Source of the DNA: SABI01 sp963678555
GTDB lineage: Bacteria; Spirochaetota; Spirochaetia; Sphaerochaetales; Sphaerochaetaceae
Assembly: GCA_963678555.2 (NCBI GenBank)
Contig: CAXXJA010000002.1
Location: forward strand, 1,240,001 to 1,304,000
Reading direction: 5' to 3'
Length of the DNA stretch: 64,000 bases
Positions 36,533 to 44,635 of the stretch are shown here, one piece after another. Position 1 is the stretch's first letter, and every line of letters starts with the position of its first letter. A model generated the notes under the pieces. The model searched no databases. It saw nothing but the letters and a program-made list of their open reading frames with translations, and was not told where the DNA came from. Made by a program: the position numbers and the translations under genes.

Positions 36533-36780
36533 AAACCGTCGGGTCTCGGCCCGACAGCCGACCTCCTTTTTTTTGATCGCAAATAAAAAGGAGGCAAAAA
36601 AACTCTTTTGATTTCTCAGGATGAGCGGCTCTGTTGTGCATTATCGTGGGTCGCGCTGAGAGCAGCTTCGTGGTCTGGGATTGAGACGGAGACTTCTCAC
36701 ACCTTCGAAGCATGGCTATGTGGAGATCGAATCGGCGCAGCATGAGCCCCGAAAAAGGCAAGCCTTTTGACGGGGCAACG
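36533..36780 (-). repeat. three-hairpin structured repeat, copy B2
   Basis: Very close to B1 (3839-4087) and B3. Hairpins: GTCGGG/CCCGAC, CTCCTTTTT/AAAAAGGAG and CCCCG..AAAAGGC/GCCTTTTTCGGGG. First unit of a tandem B-A-B-A-B array filling 36.5-38.0 kb. Confidence 0.8.
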
Positions 36781-36882
36781 AAGTCTCTGGAGAAATTGGT
36801 GCTGCGTTTCAATGTGAATAGCAGCCGAAAAGACAAAAGGTGCATCAATTCGGCTACCGTACCAATCTTGCAGCCCCTACCT

Positions 36883-37121
36883 CCGCCAGTACGAGAAGCC
36901 TCGCTTCTCGTCGGGCGCATTCGACGACGGTACGGTTCGTAGCGGCCATGATCCGTGCTTAAATGTAACGGTAACCAACCCTGCCGAATCAGCATTAAAC
37001 AATACGCAGCTATTTCATTCCCGGAACAAACGAAACTCCCGAGCAATCAAAGGCCATTTTTTGCCTTCTTTTTGTGGGCCTGGACAAAAAGAAGGGCGGC
37101 TGCGGGGCCGCAACCCCGCGA
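36883..37121 (+). repeat. three-hairpin structured repeat, copy A2
   Basis: Same hairpin order as A1. It lies about 100 bp after B2, with a spacer that recurs after B3. Confidence 0.8.
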
Positions 37122-37189
37122 ACTTGATCTTGAATTTTGAGGTTCAAAATATTTCTGAAAAACGAAAACGTCTCGATAATTAACAAAAG

Positions 37190-37438
37190 AAACCGTCGGG
37201 TCTCGGCCCGACAGCCGACCTCCTTTTTTTTGATCGCAAATAAAAAGGAGGCAAAAAAAAATCTTTTGATTTCTCGGGATGAGCGGCTCTGTTGTGATTT
37301 ATCGTGGGTCGCACTGAGAGCGGCTTTGTGGCCAGGGATTGAGACGGAGACCTCGCTCGCCTTCGAAGCATGGCTATGTGGAGATCGAATCGGCGCAGCA
37401 TGAGCCCCGAAAAAGGCAAGCCTTTTGACGGGGCAACG
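37190..37438 (-). repeat. three-hairpin structured repeat, copy B3
   Basis: Almost the same as B2 and starting 657 bp later, so the array has a roughly 660-bp period. Confidence 0.8.
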
Positions 37439-37554
37439 AAGTCTTTGGAGAGACTGGCTCTGCATTTCAATGTGAATAGCAACAGTGCTTCCAGAAGCGA
37501 AAAGACAAAAGCTGCATCAATTCGGTTACCGTATCAATTCCGCAGCCCCCACCT

Positions 37555-37794
37555 CCGCCAGTACGAGAAGCCTTGCTTCTCGTCGGGCGCATTCGACGAC
37601 GATCCGGCCGGTAGCGGCCATGATCCGTGCGTAAATGTGGCGGTGATCAACCCTGCCCAACTATCAGCGACCAAAGCATCCCAGCATCATTTCCGGAACA
37701 AACGAAACTCCCGAGCAATCAAAAGGCCATTTTTTGCCTTCTTTTTGTGGGCCTGGACAAAAAGAAGGGCGGCTGCGGGGCCGCGACCCCGCGA
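37555..37794 (+). repeat. three-hairpin structured repeat, copy A3
   Basis: Nearly identical to A1, including the downstream TGATTGTGATCTTGA flank, so the A-to-B junction seen at 3.8 kb is repeated here. Confidence 0.8.
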
Positions 37795-37848
37795 CTTTGA
37801 TTGTGATCTTGAAATTTGACTGCCAGATCGAAGCAGCCTGCCAATTAA

Positions 37849-37975
37849 GCAGAGAGAGCGGCTTCGTGGCCTAGGATTGAGACGGAGACCTCTCACACCT
37901 TCGAAGCATGACTATGTGGAAACCGAATCGGCGCAGCAGGAACCCCGAAAAAGGCAAGCCTTTTGATTGGGCAAG
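37849..37975 (-). repeat. three-hairpin structured repeat, partial copy B4
   Basis: Keeps the spacer and hairpin 1 (CCCCG..AAAAGGC type) but lacks hairpins 2 and 3. It marks a truncated end of the array. Confidence 0.7.
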
Positions 37976-38035
37976 AGGTGAGCGTGGACAATTGAAGCTA
38001 TATCTATTGTTCAGGTCGAGCGGACGCGTCCCATG

Positions 38036-38779
38036 TTACAACCCACGACCAGTCGCTAAAAAATGAGCCCAGTCTGCGCGGTTGCGTTGTTGTGCCAAGG
38101 CCACCGCTTTCTGGTAATCATAAGCCACTTTGATGTGTTGAACACTCCAGCCCCGGCCGCAATTTTCGATCATGGCATACGTGGTATGAGGGCTGAAACT
38201 TTGCATGGAATGCCGCACCGGGGTGTCGTCAGTATAGGCCGGCAAGCCGACACTCCCCGGATTGACGATCAACTGTCTGGTGCTGGTGAAGACCGCTCTG
38301 GCAATATGGGTGTGCCCGCACAGGATCACCGCTTCCTGGTGTCCGTTTAAAAGTTGCAGGATTTCGCGATCAGAACGCAGGCCGGGCAAACCGCTTTCAA
38401 CGGATTCCAGCAGATAGGTCATGTCATCATTGGGAGAACCGTGACACAGGTAGATCTCGTCCGTCAGGCGCTTCTCCCCGGGCAGGTTTCTCAACCAGTC
38501 CAAGGGCTCCGGTCCCAGCTCCTCCAGAATAAATTGCAGGGTTGGATTGGCTTCGATCTCGGTTTGGCTTGCTTCAGCGATCTGCCGGTCCTGATTGCCG
38601 GCGATGGTAACAAACTCGTATTCCCGCAGCAAATCATAGGTTGCCCGAGGAGCAATCGGGCCATAAAGAATATCGCCCAGATTGACAGTTATATCGGCAT
38701 TGCGCTGTTTGATGTCCGAAATGACGGCTTCAAGTGCGAACAGGTTACTGTGGATATCAGATAAGATGGCAATGCGCAC
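38036..38779 (-). CDS. metallophosphoesterase
   Basis: A 247-aa calcineurin-like phosphoesterase. Metal-site motifs run in order: LSDIHSNLFALE (D-x-H), VNLGDILYGP (GD), TIAGNQD (GNxD, with Gln before Asp rather than His), YLCHGSP, and LCGHTHIAR (GHTH). The usual GNH is GNQ here, as in many YfcE/ApaH-like relatives that still bind two metals. The substrate is unknown; relatives act on phosphodiesters or dinucleotides. It stands alone between repeat clusters. Confidence 0.88.
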   Translation of the reverse strand: MRIAILSDIHSNLFALEAVISDIKQRNADITVNLGDILYGPIAPRATYDLLREYEFVTIAGNQDRQIAEASQTEIEANPTLQFILEELGPEPLDWLRNLPGEKRLTDEIYLCHGSPNDDMTYLLESVESGLPGLRSDREILQLLNGHQEAVILCGHTHIARAVFTSTRQLIVNPGSVGLPAYTDDTPVRHSMQSFSPHTTYAMIENCGRGWSVQHIKVAYDYQKAVALAQQRNRADWAHFLATGRGL

Positions 38780-38907
38780 GGTGTCCTCTGTGGTTCCTGT
38801 TCGGGTTTGGTGAATTCAATCCATTCATGCCGGTTTTTTCGGCTGCCAACAGGGTGGCGGCTCGTCAATTTGAGGCAGGGCGGGGAAGCAGCTATACGTC
38901 TTGCCAG

Positions 38908-39008
38908 CCATGAAACTGGAGCGGTTAGCACCGCAAAGACCTGGGACAGCCCCCGTGCGGGGACAGTCCCGGTTTTGCTTGCAGCTGCTCTTAAACGAGC
39001 GCCATTCA
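38908..39008 (+). repeat. GGGACAGTCCC-containing repeat
   Basis: About 100 bp, from CCATGAAACTGGAGCGG to GAGCGCCATTC, including CGTGCGGGGACAGTCCCGG. It is nearly identical to 51957-52057, and related to 48511-48594 (inverted) and 48607-48680. It resembles REP-like repeats found near REP-associated transposases, but none is in view. Confidence 0.75.
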
Positions 39009-39121
39009 CTACTGTCCCAAGAATTGCCTTTTGGCAAAAGAAAATCAAGAACGAAAATCGGTCTTTCAGGGCAAAGCATCTGTCCAAACAGGGGAATGCC
39101 AGTAACAGGCAATCGCCTTTG

Positions 39122-39166
39122 ACAGGCTGTTGAACCCAGAGATGGACTTTTTCAATAACTTGTTAG
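39122..39166 (-). repeat. internally deleted copy of the 15916-16065 element
   Basis: ACAGGCTGTTGAACCC followed by TGGACTTTTTCAATAA. The two ends of the element at 15916-16065 are brought together here. Confidence 0.6.
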
Positions 39167-39350
39167 TTTCCATCCGGAAACTCCGGTAGGGTACTGTAAC
39201 GTTTCTGATCTGGAAACCAGAAATTTTTCGCAAGGTCAAGGAAATCAGGCGTTTGTGCGGAGGTATAGTGCTTTGCGCCGCACAATCAAATGCGTCGATT
39301 GCCGCCGAGATTGCGGAAAAGGGCGGTTTCCGGACAGAAACTAGTTAGTC
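39161..39350 (-). repeat. MITE-like element, inverted copy
   Basis: Ends TTAGTTTCCATCCGGAAAC and GGTTTCCGGACAGAAACTAG, with an inverted interior block (GTGCGGAGG...GCGCCGCAC) matching 12272-12463. It ends just before the stop of the downstream minus-strand gene at 39353. Confidence 0.7.
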
Positions 39351-39352
39351 TT

Positions 39353-40015
39353 TTATTGATCAGCGCAGTCAGGTGTTTTGACCGAACGAAAGAGTCCGGA
39401 TTTAAAGGTTGTCGCTCCGTTGACCACGATATATCCGGTCGGACAGACCCGACGACAGGCCTGGCAGGTTCCGCAGCCCTCTGCAGCCATGGTCGTCACA
39501 TACGCCACCTTGAGGTTCTGGCCTCGTCCCAGAAAAGTCAGTTTGTTCCTGGATATTGACCGGCACATGGAGACACACAATCCGCAGAGAATGCAGCCGG
39601 GTTGGGGTAGTTTGACGGCTGCGTTGTCCTGACTGGCCGGTTGGTCCTGCTCGTTGGCCGGGGCTCGCTCCAGAGCAGAGAGCTCCTGCAGCATTTTGGT
39701 CACGGCAGCGTGGGGAAACGGTCCGCGCCGCAGCAGTAATGTGGCCGCCAGTGAGCGGGCCCGGCGAATCTCTTGCGAATCGGTCCTGATTTGCAACCCT
39801 GGACGGCAGTTGAGCAAACAGGCGTGCTGCAATATCCAGCGGCCGTTTTCCTGGCGCTCGACCAGGCATAAGCCACAGCGTCCCTGCACTGGCAGACGCG
39901 GATGGTAACACAGGGCCGGAACCGCAATGGCATGGGAGACCAGAACGGCGAGCAGTGATTCTCCCTCGGTGGCTGGTAGTTCCCGATGATCGACATGGAT
40001 GGTTATTGAACTCAT
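39353..40015 (-). CDS. HoxU/NuoG-N-like iron-sulfur subunit
   Basis: A 220-aa protein. The N-terminal plant-type [2Fe-2S] domain has Cys in CYHPRLPVQGRCGLC and a later Cys (QHACLLNC). The C-terminal part has two [4Fe-4S] motifs, CILCGLCVSMC and CGTCQACRRVC. This matches the small diaphorase subunit HoxU or the first third of NuoG. It passes electrons from the flavoprotein to an unknown acceptor. It overlaps the NuoF-like gene by 4 bp (ATGA), so translation is coupled. The catalytic large subunit (hydrogenase, formate dehydrogenase or reductase) is missing from the window. Confidence 0.88.
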   Translation of the reverse strand: MSSITIHVDHRELPATEGESLLAVLVSHAIAVPALCYHPRLPVQGRCGLCLVERQENGRWILQHACLLNCRPGLQIRTDSQEIRRARSLAATLLLRRGPFPHAAVTKMLQELSALERAPANEQDQPASQDNAAVKLPQPGCILCGLCVSMCRSISRNKLTFLGRGQNLKVAYVTTMAAEGCGTCQACRRVCPTGYIVVNGATTFKSGLFRSVKTPDCADQ

Positions 40016-42000
40016 TGTTGCGTCTTCCTTGGTTTGGTCATAATGCAGGCATGCGGGCAGAGGTCAACGCAACTGTGGCAGCGCACGCAGCGCTCATCGT
40101 CAAACTGATAGCGGGCCGGACCCCGGCCTGGCAGCAGGGTGATTGCCCCGACCGGACAGACTTTATAGCAGACCAGGCAATCGGTGCAGGCCGCTTGATC
40201 GATCTCGAACCGGATCAGCGCATGGCAGACTCCGGCCGGGCAGATTCCCTGACTGTGGGAGGCAAATTCCTCGGCAAAATAGTGCAGTCCGGTCAGCAGC
40301 GGGTTAACCGCCGATCGGCCCAATCCACAGCGGGAGAGATCCCTCACCGTCCTGCTCAATTCCGCCAGATTCAAGGGCAGAGTCTCGTCGGCCCGATTGC
40401 GGGAAAGCTGGTCGAGTTGCTCTGTCAACAGCGCCAGCCCATCCCGACAAAACAGGCATTGACCGCAGGATTCAGCTGCCATAAAGGCTGTCAGCTGTTT
40501 ACATAGATCCACCATGCAGTGGGATTTATTCAATACCACCAAGCCGCCGGATCCCATCATTGCCCCGGCTTGCTTGAGGGTGGAAAAATCAAGCGGGGCA
40601 TCCCGGTACGGGAGCAACCCGCCGGAAGGTCCGCCGATCTGAAGCGCCTTGATCGACTGTGCCGTTGCTCCGCCGATCTGTTCGACGACTGTCTCTATGC
40701 GGGTTCCCAGGGCCACTTCAATGAAGCCGGGGCGGGGCAGGTCGCCGGTCAGGCAGAAGATCTTTGTCCCCGGGCTTTGTGTGCTCCCCGTCGCGCGGAA
40801 CTCTTCCGCTCCCCGGGTCAGAATCCAGGGCACATTGGCCAGGGTCTCGACATTGTTGATGACGGTTGGATGGCCTGCAAGGCCCTGCTCGGCCGGGTAC
40901 GGCGGACGTGGAACCGGTTCCCCCCGTCGCCCCTGCATGACCTGCAGCAAAGCGGTTTCTTCGCCGCAGACAAAAGCCCCGCCGCTTTGAATGATGTCGA
41001 CCTCAAGGCAGAACTCGGTGTCCAGAATCCGGTCGCCGAGCAGGCCGGTGGCATAGAGGTCGGTGATGGCCTTGCGCAGATTGGCAATGGAGAGTTGATA
41101 CTCATGGCGGACAAAAACGTAAGCGCGCTGCGCGCCGGCGGCATAGGCCGCAAGGAGCAGCCCTTCCAAGACCTGATGCGGATCGCTTTCCAACAGGGTA
41201 CGGTTCATATACGCACCGGGGTCGCCTTCATCGGCATTGGCCACCACAATGCGGATGGGGTCGAAGCTCTCCGCTGCGAGCAGCCATTTTTGTCCGGTAG
41301 GAAAGCCACTACCGCCGCGGCCACGTAACCCCGCCGCGGTTATTTCCGCGATGATGTCCGGCGGGGTTTTCTCAAAAAGGGCTTTGGTCAGGGCGAAATA
41401 CCCGCCAGTCGCCACATATTCAGCCAAGCTGGAAGGGTCGATAAGACCGCAATGGCCGCTGATGTGTCGTTGTTGGGCGGTAAAAAACGCCGCGAAATCT
41501 TTATTGGCGGCACGGAGAATCTCCAAATCTTCAAATCCGGTCAGCACTCCCGGCTGGCGTTCCTGCAAAACCAGCCAGGCCGAATCATGGACCCGTTGTT
41601 TTAAGGCCGTTCGGATAATCGCCGAATGATTGATGCTGCTGGCTTTACCGAATAGATAATGACGTCCCTCGGTGGTGCGCACATCGATCAGTGGCTCGGC
41701 ATAGCAGGCCCCAATGCAACCGACGTTGTGAACTTGCACGGCTTTGGCAAAGTCCGAGCGCTGGGCAAGCAATTCCAGGCGTTGGGTTGCTCCGGCGGCC
41801 TGCCCGCAGGAGGCCATACCGACGTTGATTCTGGAATGTTCCCGGGGGCACAGTAAATCCTGCCCTTGCCGGGCCAGCTTGGCCAGAATGGGTGGGATGA
41901 AATTGAGACCATGGCGGCGGGCAAGCAGACGTTCGATTACTGGATTTTCTGCCGCTGCGACTGGAGCAAGGGGACTATTTCGTTGCACTTGTTCAGTCAT
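40012..42000 (-). CDS. NuoF/HoxF-like NADH-binding flavoprotein
   Basis: A 662-aa protein of the long HndC/HoxF type. The N-terminal thioredoxin-like domain has CGQAAGA and VGCIGACYAEP. The FMN/NADH domain has GLRGRGGSGFPTGQKW near residue 238 and NADEGDPGAYMNRTLLE. The [4Fe-4S] N3-type site is SCGQCLFCRDG with a distal Cys (SRCGLGRS). A C-terminal two-cluster ferredoxin (CTDCLVCYKVCPVG and CVRCHSCVDLCPHA) completes it. It should oxidise or reduce NAD(H) and exchange electrons with NuoE-like and HoxU-like partners. It is the middle gene of a three-gene operon. Confidence 0.92.
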   Translation of the reverse strand: MTEQVQRNSPLAPVAAAENPVIERLLARRHGLNFIPPILAKLARQGQDLLCPREHSRINVGMASCGQAAGATQRLELLAQRSDFAKAVQVHNVGCIGACYAEPLIDVRTTEGRHYLFGKASSINHSAIIRTALKQRVHDSAWLVLQERQPGVLTGFEDLEILRAANKDFAAFFTAQQRHISGHCGLIDPSSLAEYVATGGYFALTKALFEKTPPDIIAEITAAGLRGRGGSGFPTGQKWLLAAESFDPIRIVVANADEGDPGAYMNRTLLESDPHQVLEGLLLAAYAAGAQRAYVFVRHEYQLSIANLRKAITDLYATGLLGDRILDTEFCLEVDIIQSGGAFVCGEETALLQVMQGRRGEPVPRPPYPAEQGLAGHPTVINNVETLANVPWILTRGAEEFRATGSTQSPGTKIFCLTGDLPRPGFIEVALGTRIETVVEQIGGATAQSIKALQIGGPSGGLLPYRDAPLDFSTLKQAGAMMGSGGLVVLNKSHCMVDLCKQLTAFMAAESCGQCLFCRDGLALLTEQLDQLSRNRADETLPLNLAELSRTVRDLSRCGLGRSAVNPLLTGLHYFAEEFASHSQGICPAGVCHALIRFEIDQAACTDCLVCYKVCPVGAITLLPGRGPARYQFDDERCVRCHSCVDLCPHACIMTKPRKTQQ

Positions 42001-42051
42001 AAAGTCCGCCAGGGAAGGGCAACCGTTGAGGGGATGGCAGCAGCTCCAAAG

Positions 42052-42507
42052 TCATTTTTCTTCCTGTTTCTTGGGCGTTTCATCCCGCAGACGGTTCAAC
42101 AGCGCTGGCAGCCGATGCGCTTTGACCCTGCCTTCCAACTGGTCGTTGGTGACGATCACCGGTGCCAGACTGCAGGCCCCGACGCACTGGACCTTTTCAA
42201 TCGTGATGAATCCATCCGTGGAGGTCCCATCTTCGTCAAGCTCCAGTTCCGCGGCCAGGCGCTGGTAAATCTGCTCGGCGCCGCGGGCATAGCAGGGGGT
42301 GCCGTAACAGATGGCAAGACGGTTTTTGCCAGGAGGGCTGGTCCGCAGCGAATGGAAGAAACTCAACAGCCCATGCAGGTCCGCCAGCGGCCGACCGGTT
42401 TGCTGGGCCAGATCCTGCAAGTCCTGCTCGGAAATAAAGCCCTTTTCTTCATGCAGCCGATGAAAACGGTTAATGATGGGTGAATCCGCTGTCGAGAGGT
42501 GACACAT
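42052..42507 (-). CDS. NuoE-like [2Fe-2S] thioredoxin-fold subunit
   Basis: A 151-aa protein with the four cluster Cys in CYGTPCYARGAEQ and QCVGACSLAP. The N-terminal helical part (INRFHRLHEEKGFISEQDL) is the usual NuoE cap. It was started at the ATG at 42507; a GTG three codons upstream is possible. With the two downstream genes it forms an orphan NADH-oxidising module. A truncated histidine kinase lies upstream and does not appear to belong to it. Confidence 0.9.
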   Translation of the reverse strand: MCHLSTADSPIINRFHRLHEEKGFISEQDLQDLAQQTGRPLADLHGLLSFFHSLRTSPPGKNRLAICYGTPCYARGAEQIYQRLAAELELDEDGTSTDGFITIEKVQCVGACSLAPVIVTNDQLEGRVKAHRLPALLNRLRDETPKKQEEK

Positions 42508-42644
42508 GGTAAGCACCGCAGCTCAGGAGGATATGCCGGTGTTGGCCGACGGAGTTGTTGTTGGTCCGGTCGTTCTTTTTCTTACTATAAAGGGTTTTGA
42601 AAATTTGGCGCAAGGGGGGGATAACTGACTCTGGGGCGGACCTG

Positions 42645-43793
42645 TTACCAGTTGAGGGTAAAACGTGCGCCTCCCAGCGGAGAAGATTCGACCGATACGG
42701 TTCCGCCGTGCAGGGTGATGATCTGTTTGACAATGGCCAAGCCGAGGCCATGGCCGCCGGTATCTTTGGTCCGGCTGGCATCCAGCCTGATAAAGGGTTC
42801 AAAAATACGCTCACGATCAACCATGGGAATACCAGGTCCGTCATCATCGATATGGATCAGGCAGCGGTTCTCGCCTTTCTCCAGGCGAACTATGATTCTG
42901 CTTTCAGAATATTTACCGGCGTTGATAATCAAATTGCTTACAGCTCTGGCCATATAACGCGGGGCGATGCAGGCGGTGATCGCTTCAGCCTCTTCACTAA
43001 TAAGGCAGGAAACCGTAGCTCTTGCCAGGACGGGTTTGATCTCTTTGACGACCAGGACCAGCCAGGGAGCCATGAGCTGTTCTTCCTTATGCAGGGCGGG
43101 GGTCTCCCGGTCGAAGCGTGCGTAGCTCAGCAGCTCGGACACCAAATCTTCCAATTCATCGACATCACGACTGATTTCGCCAAGGTAATTCTGGCGTTTT
43201 GCTTCTTCCCTGGCGCTTTGGGCCATCTCCAGGCTGAAACGGATGCGGGAGATCGGTGTGCGCAGTTCATGGGAAATAGCTCTGGTGAGCTCTTTGTGCG
43301 AGGCGATCAACTGCTGTATTCGCCCGGCCATGTTGTTAAAAGTTTCCGCCAACGGAGCCAATGTCGAGCGGTGCGGCAGATTGGCGCGAGCAGAGAAGTC
43401 TCCCTGGCCGAAGGCCTGGGCGGCCCGGCTTATTTCCTTCAGTTTTAACCAGAGCGGTCGCGCCCAAAGAATGGCCATCAAACCGAATAATAAGGTAATC
43501 ATTGCCCAGGCCAGGAGATCAATCTGCAAAGACAAGTCCAAGTCATTGATCGGGCCCATGGTGATGACTTTGTTGCTGGCGGGGATGAGGCGATAGAACA
43601 GGGAGCCGTTGTTTTTGACGACGATGAGCAGGCTGTTTAACTGCTCTTGTTCCGACGGCGATAATGTCAGCTGGTCACTATCGCTCAGGGTGATCGGGTA
43701 GCCAAAGCGGCTTTGCAGCTGCTGCAGGCGCTCTTGCTGTTCAGCGGGAGAGGGGGGAAGCGGTTCCAATAGATGACGGGAGCTTCCAGGCAC
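42645..43793 (-). pseudogene. 5'-truncated sensor histidine kinase (RstB/CpxA-like)
   Basis: The open frame of 382 codons starts at a GTG right after a stop, but the native N-terminus with its first transmembrane helix is missing. What remains is part of the periplasmic region (LQQLQSRFGYPITL), helix 2 (LLAWAMITLLFGLMAILWA), HAMP, the H-box SHELRTPISRIRFSLEMA, the N-box NLIINAGKYSE, and G-boxes DDDGPGIP and GGHGLGLAIVKQII. The kinase core is intact. Identity with the ancestral gene ends near 43772, where an outer-membrane protein tail begins on the other strand. No response regulator gene is adjacent; it was probably lost with the 5' end. Confidence 0.75.
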
Positions 43794-43945
43794 TATTTGG
43801 CGGTGGTGCCGGCTATCAGTTCAATGAGAAGATCTCCACCAATCTGGAAATAACGACCACAGGCGAAGAGGTGGATATTGCCGGGGATGATGACAGAACG
43901 CTTGGCCTACTGACCATGCGGCTAGGTGTCAGCTATCATTTTTGA
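43772..43945 (+). pseudogene. 3' fragment of an outer-membrane beta-barrel protein
   Basis: A 57-residue in-frame tail: ALFGGGAGYQFNEKIS, then alternating strands, then TMRLGVSYHF and a stop. Terminal aromatic Phe with alternating hydrophobic residues is the OMP C-terminal signature. It has no start. Its 5' end coincides with the truncated 5' end of the divergent kinase gene. Confidence 0.65.
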
Positions 43946-43990
43946 TTGCCGGGTAAGCCGGTTTTTTTAAAGAGACCCTTCTCAGAGCTA

Positions 43991-44030
43991 TCAAGCCAGG
44001 CAGGAAAAGTTTTTTTCCTGCCTGGCAAAC
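43991..44030. terminator. strong terminator hairpin
   Basis: A 14-bp stem GCCAGGCAGGAAAA/TTTTCCTGCCTGGC (43995-44026), following the OMP fragment; T/A-rich on both sides. Confidence 0.75.
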
Positions 44031-44105
44031 TCAATAAGTCAGGGGATTAATAGTGATTTTGATCTTCTGACTAGGGTCTCTGCTGTTTCAGAGAGAGGCC
44101 GCTTG

Positions 44106-44477
44106 TTACTCCACTTCTTTCTGCAGTTCCCGGTAGCGCAAGCCATGGATGGTATTCTCTATCCCTGACTGCCGGTTGGCCGGGTCGGTATGATAATGAT
44201 AGTTGCTGGTTCCTAACGTGGTCAGGGTTGTCCCGTAGATCTTCAAGTCTTGATCCTCAGCCGGGGAAACGTCGAAATCCTGACAGACTTTCTCATATTC
44301 CGTTCGAGACAAAGGCTTTTTGGGAATACTGTTGAAACGGCGCATATGCGCAATAAACTCTTGCGGGTCCTCAACCGTAAAGCAGCGATACCATTTTTCC
44401 GGCTCAGTGGTGTGATAGCCGGATTCCACGAATCGTCCTTCTGTGGTCTTTTCCATCGTTGTCCAGACTGTAGCCAT
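44106..44477 (-). CDS. unknown 123-aa protein
   Basis: The start at 44477 follows AAAGGAGGACGAC, a strong ribosome site. The protein is soluble, rich in Tyr, Thr and His (TTLGTSNYHYHTDPANRQSG), with an N-terminal beta-like segment and SRTEYEKVCQDFDVSP in the middle. No signal peptide, membrane helix or metal motif is clear. No family was recognised. It stands alone between a terminator and the GGDEF gene, which is on the same strand 158 bp upstream. Confidence 0.6.
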   Translation of the reverse strand: MATVWTTMEKTTEGRFVESGYHTTEPEKWYRCFTVEDPQEFIAHMRRFNSIPKKPLSRTEYEKVCQDFDVSPAEDQDLKIYGTTLTTLGTSNYHYHTDPANRQSGIENTIHGLRYRELQKEVE

Positions 44478-44635
44478 GTCGTCCTCCTTTGATCGAATTG
44501 AATATTTATCCGAGCATATTCCCATGTTTTTAATGGGATTTAAAGAGATATCTGGTATCCGAGGTCATTGGTTTGTTGCCTTAGTAGCAACAAGAGTTGT
44601 GTTTTCAAGACTGATGAAAAAAGGATGAGAATAGG

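Noticed and set aside
36519..37046. 175-codon minus-strand frame in the repeat array
   Set aside because: Same reason: repeat-derived, no ribosome site, hairpins inside.
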